The position numbers and the translations under genes are program-made. Shown piece by piece: positions 41,583-52,800 of a stretch of DNA of 64,000 nt. Each line of letters opens with the position of its first letter. Position 1 is the first letter of the stretch. Below the pieces are notes generated by a model. It ran no database searches. It was not told the origin of the DNA and saw nothing but the letters and a program-made list of their open reading frames with translations. Source of the stretch: Colius striatus (Eukaryota > Chordata > Aves > Coliiformes > Coliidae); assembly GCF_028858725.1 (NCBI RefSeq), contig NC_084762.1, positions 4,101,374-4,165,373 on the forward strand, read 5' to 3'.

Positions 41583-41590
41583 TGACGTCA
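41583..41590. promoter_or_regulatory. CRE palindrome TGACGTCA
   Basis: A perfect 8-base cAMP response element, the binding site of CREB/ATF dimers, occurs about 200 bases upstream of the likely DEK start site. A full palindrome at this spacing in a CpG island is a credible promoter element, though no functional data are available. Confidence 0.65.
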
Positions 41591-41721
41591 GCGCCGGCGG
41601 GCGCGCGCGCGTCACGCACGTCCACGCGCCCGGCCACAGCAGCCCTCCCTGCGCGCGCACCCTGCCCCTGTCCCCACCCCTCCCAGGGCCCGCCCCGCGC
41701 CCGCCGGGCTGCGGGCCGCTG

Positions 41722-41726
41722 ATTGG
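41722..41726 (-). promoter_or_regulatory. Inverted CCAAT box (NF-Y site)
   Basis: The core ATTGG in the context GCTGATTGGCCG is a classical inverted CCAAT box, which NF-Y binds. It lies about 40 bases upstream of the YY1-type motif. The same pair controls human DEK according to published promoter studies. Confidence 0.7.
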
Positions 41727-41762
41727 CCGCCGCCTTCCCGCTTCCTTCTCCCCGTCCGAGAA

Positions 41763-41774
41763 CCCGCCATTTTG
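41763..41774 (-). promoter_or_regulatory. YY1 motif CAAAATGGCGGG
   Basis: The minus strand reads CAAAATGGCGGG, an excellent match to the YY1 consensus (AANATGGCGGC). YY1 sites of this kind often lie at or just around the transcription start, which would put the DEK start near 41,770-41,830. Confidence 0.7.
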
Positions 41775-41789
41775 AAAACCTTGTTGATT

Positions 41790-41989
41790 CCGGGAGAGAG
41801 AGAGAGACACGGTGCGTGTGACCGAGAGCGGCTGAGCGAGGGACCGGCCGGCGGCGGGACGCGGAGACCGCGCGCCTCCGGGGGTGCGGCCCCGCCCGCT
41901 CCTTCCTCCGGTGCCTGCCGCCTCCCGCTGCCGTTACTGCCGCGGCCGCGCCCGACGAAGGAGCCAGAAGCCGTAGGGTTCGTGCTGAG
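41790..41989 (+). other. DEK: Candidate DEK exon 1 (5' UTR)
   Basis: The first exon cannot be fixed from sequence alone. The best donor is GCTGAG|GTGGGT, giving an exon end at 41,989. Joined to the exon starting at 43,681 it reads TGA GAA CCA TAC ACC ATG, so an in-frame stop stands four codons before the proposed start codon, which supports that ATG as the true start. A second possible donor is ACACG|GTGCGT at 41,811. The 5' boundary given is a guess based on the YY1 motif. Confidence 0.45.
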
Positions 41990-43680
41990 GTGGGTCCTGC
42001 CGCCATGGCCGTAACGGCGCCCGAGAGCGCGCGTTCGTCTCTTCCCTCAGCTCGCTGCGGGCGGCGCGGGCCCGGCCGGGCGGGAAGGGGCAGTGAAACG
42101 TGCCGCTGCGGAGACGCCGAGTGCTTGGGAGCGCTTGGCACCGAGCCGCGGGAGCCGCCTCCCTCCATCCCTCCCTCCCTCCCGGGCCTCCGCGGGACGG
42201 CGCCTTGTGTTTGCCGCCTGAGGCGTTTCCTGGGCGGGACGCTCTCCTGGCAGGGCACCCGCCGCACATCTCCTTGGCCGCCGTCTCCTCCGGGCGCTAC
42301 TCCATCGTCGTCCTTTCCTCGGCCTCGCAAGTCTGGAGGGGGACAGGTGGCGAGTCCATCTCTGAGAAGTCCGGGACGAAGGTGGGAAGTGCGGTTGAGC
42401 AGGTTTGCGGGGTACCCTCTCCCGCCTGAAAATACCCCCGGCTTAAGTCTGCTTAAAAGTGCCTCCCAGTCCCCGTTTTTTTCTTAAACAAGTCGTTCCT
42501 CACGGACATGGTTGCTGAAAAGCTCAAAAGTCTCCAACTTTCTCATTCCTCTTCTGCTCCTGTGGAAAGGGGAAGGAAGGCAACTTGTGGTGCTTCACTT
42601 GCTTTTTCACTTGTGTGGACAAGTGAAATTAAGAGAGTGTGAAGAAATCGGATTACTTTCGTTAGTCAAACAAAATACTGGTGCTAACACTCAAAGAATT
42701 CTGGGAGGTTTGGTTTTTTTTTTCTCAGAGATTTAATAAAGAGTACTAAACTTTCTCTTTCCCCTTACTATTGGTGATACAACTTATGTTTTCTGACATT
42801 TAGAGTGCTGCTGTTCTCTGTCACCTGCCAATATTGCATATAAGCTGTTGATTTCACTACTGTTTATTCTGACCTCTTGTAGATAACATTGGCTATAGTA
42901 TTGGCTAAATAACATTGTAAGTCAGATAGTACTTTTTTTTCCACAAGGACTTCATACTGTATTTTGTTCCAGATCTGTACATAGGGAAAGGTTTTTCAAA
43001 GGCAGAATTTTTCTAGAATGAACAGATACAGCTACATTCCTTTGTTAGACAATCTCTGGCTATCTGTGAGGTATTTTCACCTGAGAGTTAACATTTAAGC
43101 CACTTCAGATGCTAATAAAAGACACAAATGTACTAAGTATGAAGCATTTTATTATCTTTTGTTGTAGGGGAAAATCATTTTCAAGCACTAAAATGTCACA
43201 GCTATTTGAATTCTGAAAGCAGTGTTTATTTTTTCTGTATTGCTTGTGACTTGATTTTTTTTCTGTTCCCATTTCACATCTACAAGTGTAGCCTGTTTAA
43301 CTTTTTTAGGGGACATGTATTCAGAGTTGACAGTGACCAGAAGTAACTATTCAGTTTATAATACTAAAATTGTGGTATCTCACGGTACTTCATAGATAAG
43401 AGCATTAGCTGCTTTGAGTGGATGTTTCTGAATGCTTCACAAACAAAGCTGGAAAGAATTTCTAACCTTCCCAACTGTTCTTAACTGGGATGGTTGCAGA
43501 ATGGATGTTATGTATTGTGGGTATGCAGAATACTTCAGTGTCTTAAAGCAAGTGAACAGTCACAATACAAGCACTATGATGTTACTTTGACCATACAGGA
43601 AGATTTTTGTTTTAAAAGCAGCAACATTCATGTATTCTTCATGTATAATTCATGATGGTTTCCCTGTCTGCTTTCTACAG
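41990..43680 (+). other. DEK: DEK intron 1 (if donor at 41,989 is used)
   Basis: The first part is still CpG island; the rest is ordinary A+T-rich DNA ending in a good acceptor, CTGCTTTCTACAG. A 165-codon open frame at 41,990-42,487 lies in the GC-rich part and has no known homology. Confidence 0.5.
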
Positions 43681-43691
43681 AACCATACACC

Positions 43692-43827
43692 ATGTCTTCT
43701 GCTGTTTCATCAAAAGAAGACACGATGTCATCTGAAAAAGCAGATGAGAAACAACCTGAAACTGAAAGCAAAGCTGAGGAAAGTGAGGAAGATGAAGAAG
43801 AGGAGGAAGAGGAGGAGGAAGAAAAAG
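43692..43827 (+). CDS. DEK: DEK coding exon 1 of 10 (start codon)
   Basis: The exon begins at 43,681 after CTTTCTACAG; the ATG at 43,692 has a favourable A at -3. It encodes residues 1-45, starting MSSAVSSKEDTMSSEK and ending in an acidic run of glutamates, then one base of codon 46. The donor is GAAAAAG|GTACTT. A second in-frame ATG at codon 12 also has A at -3 and could be used. The GAG/GAA repeat is purine-only and prone to length change. Confidence 0.95.
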
Positions 43828-46800
43828 GTACTTGTTTTTCTGCTGAGTAAATTGTCTTTTTTACTGAATGCAGTGTCCTGTGATCTTGGATAGCTGTACA
43901 GTTATTGTTTAGGAGATTCTGTGGTACATCAACCTCATGGGTCATAGATGCCTTCCCAGTAGACTGTAACAGGCAACACCAGAAAGAACAATGCTGATGT
44001 TCCTCAGGCAAGACTGAAGGAATTGACAGCATCCCGATTCCTGTGCTAGGGTTTTTTGTTGTTGTGCAGACTTTATATTGGAAAGGGGATATTCTGTTTG
44101 TCTAATTTTGTCAATAAAAGTGATGACGATGTCATAAGACGAGCAAGCAGGGCAGGTTTTTGGATGTGGCATGAACTAAAGAGTAGTCAAGGCATGTGAG
44201 ATGTGTTCAAGGAACTACTGAACACAAATGTTAATTTTCATTGTGACATCTTTAGACACCTGTTATACAAATGAAAGGCCTTCCTGGAGGTAGAGCTGCA
44301 GTATGGCACAGTGAAAAGCAAGTCACTGATAACTCTTGGATTCTTAAAAGAGATGAAGTTTGTCTTTCAGAAAAGTGGTAGAAAAAATTATGCTCTTTGG
44401 GAAGCAATAGAGTAATTAGATTTTTAGAAATCTCTGTTTCTTGTGTACATGGAACTATGTTTTGCTTTTGGGTGTTAAAACCAGGATAGCACGTCTGTTT
44501 AGTGCTAAGCATTGCTTGATTTGAAGTGTTTTAATGTGAGACATTTAGGTGCTGGTACCGTTGAAGTAGTGGTATGTAATGTATACATAAAGCAATCTAT
44601 ATATATTCATTACTAAGCAGTATCAGAGTTACTGGGAGTAGTATTCTTGTAGTATGGGGACACTCATATTGTGCCTTGCAGAGTGCTGCAGTGAGTAGCC
44701 CTGTGAGATGTAGTCCAGTTCCACTGTGCTTGTGCTTCTGCCTGTCCTGCCGATATTTGTGAGTCTTCCAGTCCAGTAGTGAGAAGAGAAAGTGTCTGCG
44801 GTCATACTGGATTCTGCTTCTGCTCATCTGGTGGTAGTGTTTCCCCTGAGAGAGCAAAAATGAACTGTGCGTGTAGGGGTTGCAGCTTCTCAGAAGGAGA
44901 CTGTGTAGTGTCAGTTCTGTACCTCAGAAAGGCAGTTGAGGGAGAGAAGGATGTGCTTCTGAAAATGTGTAATGCTGCAATCTCCATTGTGGGATGAAGT
45001 TCCTTCTAGGAAATACCAAGTTTTCAAGGTTAAGTTGAATACAGGTGTATGGTTAAGAAAGAGACTCCTCTAGTTATATATATATATATATATGACTCTC
45101 TAGGACACCAATGACCTCTTAGCCAAAGATTTGGAACTGTCATAGTACCTGGTTATGTCAATATCCATTTTTGGTTTCCCATTTCAACTCAGTGTTGTAT
45201 TGCCTGTCACTACAGTGTAATCTGCTCATGAAATGAAAATTGCCATGTTTAAGGAAGCTGTCTTTTGCAGAAAAGAGTCTCATTGTTGAAGGAAAAAGAG
45301 AGAAAAAGAAGGTAGACCGACTAACCATGCAAGTGTCCTCGTTGCAAAAGGAACCTTTTACAATTACACCAGGTAGGTTTGTCCTGTCACATAAGAATTG
45401 TTTTGGGAATAACAGTGAAACCTCTTAAAAGATCAAATTATTAATTTTGTTGTAGATGAAACCTAAGAGCCAATATCTGCTTTAAAATAGTAATGCTATT
45501 GTAATTCTTTTGAAAACCCTCTTTTATTCTGTAACATCAATTTAAACTACAAGAGTTATATAATGTTTAAAGTTACCTGGAACAGGATCTTTGGTACCTG
45601 CTAACAAAGGCAGGAGCAACTAGGATAAAAAGGGCTGTGAAATCCTTGTACTCTGGTCTAGGTAGTATCAAGGAAGAAAGATAAAGAGACTTTCAGGATA
45701 CCTAATTGATAGGAAAAGGCCTTGCTTAATGCTATTATGAAATAACTTCTTTGCTTTTTCAAGAAAACAGTAGATATTTAAAGTTTTAAACACATATGTA
45801 GCTATGAACATGGTGAATAACATAACTCATTGTAACTGTTTCAGGAAAAGGACAAAAACTCTGTGAAATTGAAAGGATACAATTCTTTCTGAGTAAAAAG
45901 AAGACAGACGAACTTAGGAACCTGCACAAACTCCTCTACAACAGACCAGGCACTGTAAGAACTAAAAATCCATCATGTGTGTTTATTGGTAAAAAGAAAT
46001 GAAAACAAAGAAGACATTTGGTATCTTGATGAGAGCAGGTTTCCTGTTATAAGGGCTGTTGCAATGAAAGTTCAACCCTGTTCAAACTGCAGGTGTATTG
46101 GTAGAAGTTGTTGATTGGTTTATATGGAAAAATTTGGGTTGTAAGCAAAAATTGGTCACGATAGAGAAAAGGTTCAAATGTAAATCATGGTCCTATGTTA
46201 GACTTTAGGAAAGCAAGTAAAGCAAACCTGCTTTAGCAGCCTGTATAGTAAAAATGAAATTGATTGTTCTGTTACAAATTATATGGTACAAACTGTGCAA
46301 CAGAAGGTCTTCAAGACCCACCTGGACACGTTCCTATACCTCCTGATCTAGGTGAACCTGCTTCTGCAAGGGGATTGGACTAGATGATTTCTAAAGTTCA
46401 CTTCCAACCCCTACCATTCTATGAACAGGCTTCATATGATAATAGTTGTGCAAACCTGTGAATAATCATGCAGTGCATTCTAAACAAGCTTGAAATGGCA
46501 TGTCATTTCTACCTCTTAAGTTATTAAAGGGAATTAAAAGTACTGAGATCAAAGGAACTTCATTGTTGTTATTTGGCTGTCTTGAGATAAAGGCATAATC
46601 TGTGTAGGTTCTAACTTAAAGGGTATAACTTTTTGGCAACAAAAAGGGAAATGTTAGATTAGATTTTTGTTGTGTGAAAAATTAACAAAACAAATGTAGT
46701 TGGATGAAATGTTTTAAACTACTTGCAATGGAAAGGAATCTGTGTGCTCTGTTCTAGGTTTCTTCCCTGAAGAAGAATGTGGGTCAGTTCAGTGGTTTCC

Positions 46801-49800
46801 CATTTGAAAAAGGAAGTGACCAATATAAAAAGAAGGAAGAAATGTTAAAAAAGTAATGATCTCTATTTCTACTTAACAAAACTAGACTCGTGCTATACAC
46901 TCCTTTCTGTTCTCCAAGTTTTACTTCAGATTTGAATTTAAACCTTTAAGATGAGTGACTCTTTGCTAAAGCTCTAGGATCACTTTCCGAGTTCATTTTC
47001 ATCTGGTCTCTTAAGACAACTTGAAATGTATTAAAAAGTGAAGTTGTGGACATTCTTACTCAGTTCCTAGAGTCTGAGCTATTAACTGTTGCGTGCTAGC
47101 TAGCAGATTCTTCTGTCAAGTGTGAGGAAAACATTATTTAGCTTGGGCCAAGCATACTGCTGGGAATACACTGTATTCATGGTGAAAACTTATTCTGTGC
47201 TTCAAAACGTTCCTCCTTCAGAATCCAAGCCATTTCTACTTATTGTATATTAAACATAGAATTGCTGTAGCCACTCATCTAACAAATACATTTTATTTCT
47301 TCCTACATAACCTGCTTCTCTTAAAAGAGGAAGCTGCTGCAGCTTGGTTTTGACTAAGGATTTAAAAATGCCTTTGCATATTTGCTCAGCTAGTTGTAAC
47401 AAATGAAAAGACCAATAACTTCTACACAATTGAGTCTAAATTTGGAGGGGGGTATTAGTGTCAGTTTATTGATGGTTGTAAGACTTTCAGAATTTGAGCT
47501 TTGCAAATCTTCCTCAGATCTGCAGTTTGCTAGGAACAGGGCTTCAAATGCATGTGAATCTACAAGACAAGCTCTGTCTTTGGATGGGAGTTTCCTCAGT
47601 GGTTTAATTGGATGTTTCCCCTTATCTTAAAAAGGTCACAAGATAAAGTGTGTTTGCACATGTTTTTCATATTTTCCGTGTGAAAGAACTTGTAGTAAAG
47701 TTAGCGACTCTTCAATCTTCAGCAAATATTCCTAACACTGGTTGTGTTGTCACTTCTATATCAGGGTCCTGAGCCCTGTATGTTTGTGTTCCTGTGGTCA
47801 TTTCTGCTGCTTTTCATAGCTATGTATGAAACACTGCTGATCAGGTGATTAATTTATTCCACGGGGTTGATTTCTGCTCACATTTGACAGCATTGAACAA
47901 GATGAACAAAGGACAGCGTTTGTTTTGCAGAATCTTACTGTTTGAGTTATAAACTAAAAAGAGTGAGGGTTGAGGTTGCTTTGGGGACTGTAGTTCTTGG
48001 ATTTTGTAAATCAAAAACTGCTTGCTCTAAGTTGCTAAATCAAAACTTGTGTCCACTTGTTTATTCCACACTTGAACTGCATTTTAATTCTTACTACAGG
48101 ATGTTTGCCATTAACTGCAGATATACCTCCAATGCATTAGAAATATGAAGGGATTTGGGAGGTGATATTTATTCTTCATATATGTTAGTTCTAACCTAAG
48201 TTCAAATACAAAGACAAATGCCATGTGTAAAAAATAGTCATGAGGAATTTTAGTTGAAGCAGCAATGGAACCATAACATCTTTAATTCAATATACAAGGC
48301 CTTGAAAGTCTGAAATAGAAACTTTGATGCTGTGCCTGTTTTAAATGTGTTAATGAGTTCAGTACTTTTAACTCTGTAGTATTATTGTCTTTTAAAATGC
48401 AAGAGCCTGACCTGAATCTGCAGGAATACAAGTATTCCACTGTCTCCAAAAGCTAAACAGGAAGGCTCTCTGCATTTAAAAATTGCACAATTTCTTAAAT
48501 AACCTTATCTAGAAGAAAGATTGAAAGATTTAACGTCACTGTTGAATGAACTATATTCTGAGGTGGGGAAATGCACCAAACCAGTTAAGATTTCCTCTTC
48601 CCATGCCCTAAAACATGAGAGAGAAAGTTGTTCCGTCCCCTTAAAAGCCTCTGAGTTTAAAAGGTCAGTCTGAAATTAAATGCTACTTCAGAGATTCTGT
48701 AAGCCACCATGAGATAGCTGCGCAGACTTTTTAAGTAAACAAAGGAAAATAAGTTTCCTCTGACTTTAAAACTCTTTCTGGTAATTAAACTTGTGCAAAA
48801 TGGTCAAGCAATAAAATACACTTTTCAGGCAGCAGTGTACAAAAAGAGTGTAGAGGAAAGCATAAGCATTTGGAGGGAGGTAACAGGAAGATCAAGTGTA
48901 TGAGGGGTTGCTTTGTTCTGTAAAATCTCACGAAGCTTGCATTTTGATGTCATACCCTCATGGGATTTGACTCCTTTCCACTTTTTTCAATATGTGTGGA
49001 CAGATGTTAAAGTGGGACAGTTGGTCTGAGATCCTTTTGGAGAAAAGGGGATGTATGTCAGAGTTTCTTTAAATATTCTGTCTTCAGCAGAGGTACTTCC
49101 AAAAAGAGGTAAGGAACCAGAAGAAGTAAAGAAAGGCTCTATGCCCCCTTTTGTTTAGATATCCTTCTTTACACACATGTGGGCTTAGCAATTCTGATTT
49201 GATTTGCTTTATGTAATATGGTGGTGGTTCTTTGCTTAACTATAGACTGGAAACGTAGTTAAGTCTCTATATTGATGGCTATTGTCAGGTTGCAGACACA
49301 AACCAGGTAACAGCTTATAGCAGTCAAATGTTGAGTGGTTGATTAGGATGTGATACTGAATCTTCTTTTTTTCCTCTCCAGATTCAGAAATGCAATGTTG
49401 AAAAGTATCTGTGAAGTTCTTGACTTGGAAAGATCAGGAGTTAATAGTGAGCTGGTAACCAGAATCTTAAACTTCTTAATGCACCCAAAATCTTCAGGCA
49501 AGGTGAGATGCAGATTGTTATGCTTGCTTTTATAGCTCTGCTCTGATGCAAAATGCAATTACTTAGTGAAGTAGCAATAGCTTCTTGAAAGGGAGTAGCT
49601 CTACCCCTGCTGGCATCCATATTGGGGTGAGGACTTTGTTAGAAACTATATGCTTACATGTAAGCACACCCATTGTATACTGTTACAGCATAAAAGTGGC
49701 CAAGACATGAAGCTAATTAATCTTACTGGACTGGCAGTATTTAATCTGAAAGCAATACTTCGATAGGTATTCAGCTGTTGCTCAGGAAATGAAACTTACT

Positions 49801-52800
49801 CTCAGCAAATACTGGTGAGTGATATGAACAAGAGTCTATAGGACATAGGGACCCTGGTACTGAGTGTCAATAAAATGCAGTTTTACATAAAATGTGTCAG
49901 CATTCCCACCTTTAATTTGTAGTAAGAGTTGTCAGCTAATTGGTTACCAGAAGAAAAAACGTGCTTTTATAGATTAGGAGAGTATATGCAGGTAGAAGGA
50001 TTGTTCTTTCTTATTTCCTTCCCCTAGTGCCCAGCCTTTGAAGATTTGTCTGGGTGGTGGATATGGAAGGGATACTTAGCCTAGGACTGAAATTTCCTTT
50101 TACTCAGCTCCATCTCTATAATGAATTTCTACCTACTGCTAAACATTAGGGCTTAACTGCACTACACAAAATAGCCCTGGGGTTTGTTAGCAAGACTTTA
50201 AACATCTTATATTTGTTTACTGTTCTTTCATGTGATTGGAAAGAATGTGTATTTCTGAAATTCACTTTTGTGTTTCTGTCTGCTAACACACATCCCTGTT
50301 TCTCAGCCATTGCCAAAGTCCAAAAAAACACCAAGCAAAGGTGGCAAAAAAGAACGCAGTAGCACTGGAACAACACGAAAAACAAAACGCACCAAGTGTC
50401 CAGAGATCTTGTCAGATGAATCCAGTAGTGAAGAAGATGAAAAGAAGGAAAAAGATGACTCTTCAGAAGAAAAAGAAAGTGAGGATGAGGTAAGGAGGTT
50501 GGGTTTTCTTGTTTCTGTTTTTCAAAGTAAGGCTAAAGAAATTGGCTGCAGGTTGTCATTATATGATTTGTTACCAACTGGTAATTCTTGGAATGGGTGG
50601 AGTTGGGGGCAGGTATTTCATTGACTGAATGATTGGAAAGAAAAGGGAACACCTCTGCAATTTACAAGAGATTTTCATAACTTCTTAGTGAAATGACACT
50701 AGAGAACCTATAAGATAAAAGGCAAAGGTTCTTATTCCTGGGTTTATCTATGTACCTTACAAAACTATTTGCTTTATGTCATTTTGGGGCAGCTGTGGTT
50801 TCAAACATAGCTGGCTACATTTCATGATGACTTTCTGTCTGTGTGTCAGTCTTGGGTTTTTAATTGGGTACCTGGAGCTTAAATTTGAGTTCAGTAGAGA
50901 TCCTTGACCTCCCCCTATGGTATAAGGATAGAAAGAGCTTGTAAAATACAGTAATTACATTTGCTAATTTAGTTTCTATTGACAGAAAGGATAAGTTCCA
51001 ATGTGGGAAAGAGGAATGAATTGTTCAGGTAGAAACCACCATTTTAATCTTCTGTTTTTCTCCTTTATAGCCTCCTAGAAAAGCATCTAAAAGAGAAAAA
51101 TCTAAAAAAGTGACTTCCAAAACCAAAAAAGCTGTGAAGGGTGCAAATGTCAAGAAGGCAGATAGCAGCACTACTAAAAAAAACCAGAACAGTTCTAGAA
51201 AAGGTAAATACTTTAAAGCTTTCATCGTTTGTTGTCGTGTAGCTTAACTGGCATGCTTATTACACAGCAAGCTTTTGCACCTAATTATGGAAGAGAATAG
51301 GATTTGGTGAATTGTTGGCTTGCTACTTGGTAACAAAACAAGGTTTTGTTTTGTGTATATTTGATGTAATTTCTGTTGTCTATGTCTAGATACTCTCAGT
51401 TTATACATTAAAAAAAGTATCAGCCTAGTTCTCCCATTTGTTTGGAAGAGTTAGCAAAATTCTGTTGATACCTTGAGTGATTTCATGTGAATCTTAAAAG
51501 TGATGTAGTAGTGTATATCCCACTGTGTTTGGCTTTTCTTCAGCAGCTTGACTTGGGTTTTAAAATAGCGTTCTGCTTGCCTTCTGTTGCTAGTGGATTT
51601 AGGTTCTTAATACCTGTGTAAAGACTGCAGCAGTGCAGGTGAGGAGAGGTTGATTTCTTCCTGAGCAACTTTGCAGAAGAAGACCTGTTGGGGCAGACAG
51701 CTTTTTCAGACAAGTTGAACTCCATTCAGCAGTGTGTCCTTGTGATAAGGGATGCTGCCAACCCTCTGGGCTGCTTCAGCAACGGTGCAGCCAACTGTTT
51801 GAGGGAAGTGATAATTACTCTCTCTTAAGCATCTGTGAGGCTGCTTCAGGGATGCTGAGTCCAGCCTTGTGCTTCCTGGTGCAAGAGAGAGGTATGGACA
51901 TTCTGGAGCAAGTCCAGTGAAGGGCCACCAAGATGGCCATGAGGCTCAAGCACACGCTGTAGGAGAGGAGGCAGAGAGAGCTGGGCTTGTTCAGCCACAA
52001 GACAAGACAGATAAAGGGGGTTCATACCCCAGTCTGCAGCTGCCATGTCAGAGAGAGTGGGGAAGGAAAGGCTGGGCTCTGCTTGAAGGTGCATAGTTGA
52101 GAGGACAGGAGGTGACTGGCACAGGCTGCCACCAGGGAAATTCCAATTACATGACAGGGGAATAAAAGCTTCACCATATGGACAGTCACACAGAGGGGGG
52201 TCTGGAGCAGTTGTGGATTCCTTGTTGTTGAAGATGCTCAGAACTCAAGCTGGCAGGGCCCTGAGCAGCCAGCTCCACATTAGCCCTGTTCTGAGTAGTG
52301 ACTTAAACCAGGTGATGTCTGGAAGTCCTTTCCCACCTTAAATTCAATGGCAGTCTGTCACAAGGGTAGTACAACTTATTAATGCAGCTTATATCCATAC
52401 TATAAATGCACTTCATTTAATGCCAACATTGACATACATATGCTCTAGCACAGGCATCAGATCAGATTAATTATCCTGCTTACCACTGTATTAAGAAAAG
52501 GAAAGATGAAACTCTTAGGCATAGAGTTGTGCCTAAACTTCTTTTGTAGCCTTATTTCTCAGCAGAGGAAACTGATCTGTGCTGAAGTGAATATATTCTC
52601 AGACTGGCTGCTGGCAGTACTCATGTGACTGACTGTGTTTGTGTACACTGTGTTTTGTCATTAGCATAGAGAAATATGATATAAAAACAATGTCATTTAT
52701 GTGTTTTGGGTATGTTATACAATGTATTCATGTATTCATGCCTTTCTGTTGTGAGAGTATGGTTGCAGTACAGAAATGAAACTATTAATGAGCTTACAGA

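Larger units (their letters stand above)
41390..42420 (+). promoter_or_regulatory. DEK: DEK promoter CpG island
   Basis: A kilobase of CpG-dense DNA sits immediately 5' of the DEK coding exons. It holds a CRE palindrome, an inverted CCAAT box, two ATGGCG motifs of YY1 type and several GC boxes (for example ccccgcccg near 41,890). There is no TATA box, which suits a housekeeping, proliferation-linked gene. Published work on human DEK describes NF-Y, YY1 and E2F control; the first two have clear counterparts here, and ttcccgcc/cttcccgc near 41,403 and 41,734 resemble E2F sites. Long open frames across the island on both strands are composition artefacts. Confidence 0.88.

Noticed and set aside
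41313-42487. Open frames of 109-251 codons around the DEK first exon
   Set aside because: Same compositional effect in a CpG island. The known DEK start lies in the next exon, with an in-frame stop just upstream if the donor at 41,989 is used.
43630-43893. Plus-strand Lys/Arg-rich frame overlapping DEK exon 1
   Set aside because: It is the shifted reading of the GAG/GAA repeat, which gives Lys/Arg runs in another frame. The Glu-rich frame joins to conserved DEK exons.
50490-50624. Extension of DEK exon 50,307-50,489 into the following intron as coding
   Set aside because: The frame stays open by chance, but the donor GAG|GTAAGG is strong and the next exon resumes the conserved DEK sequence in frame.
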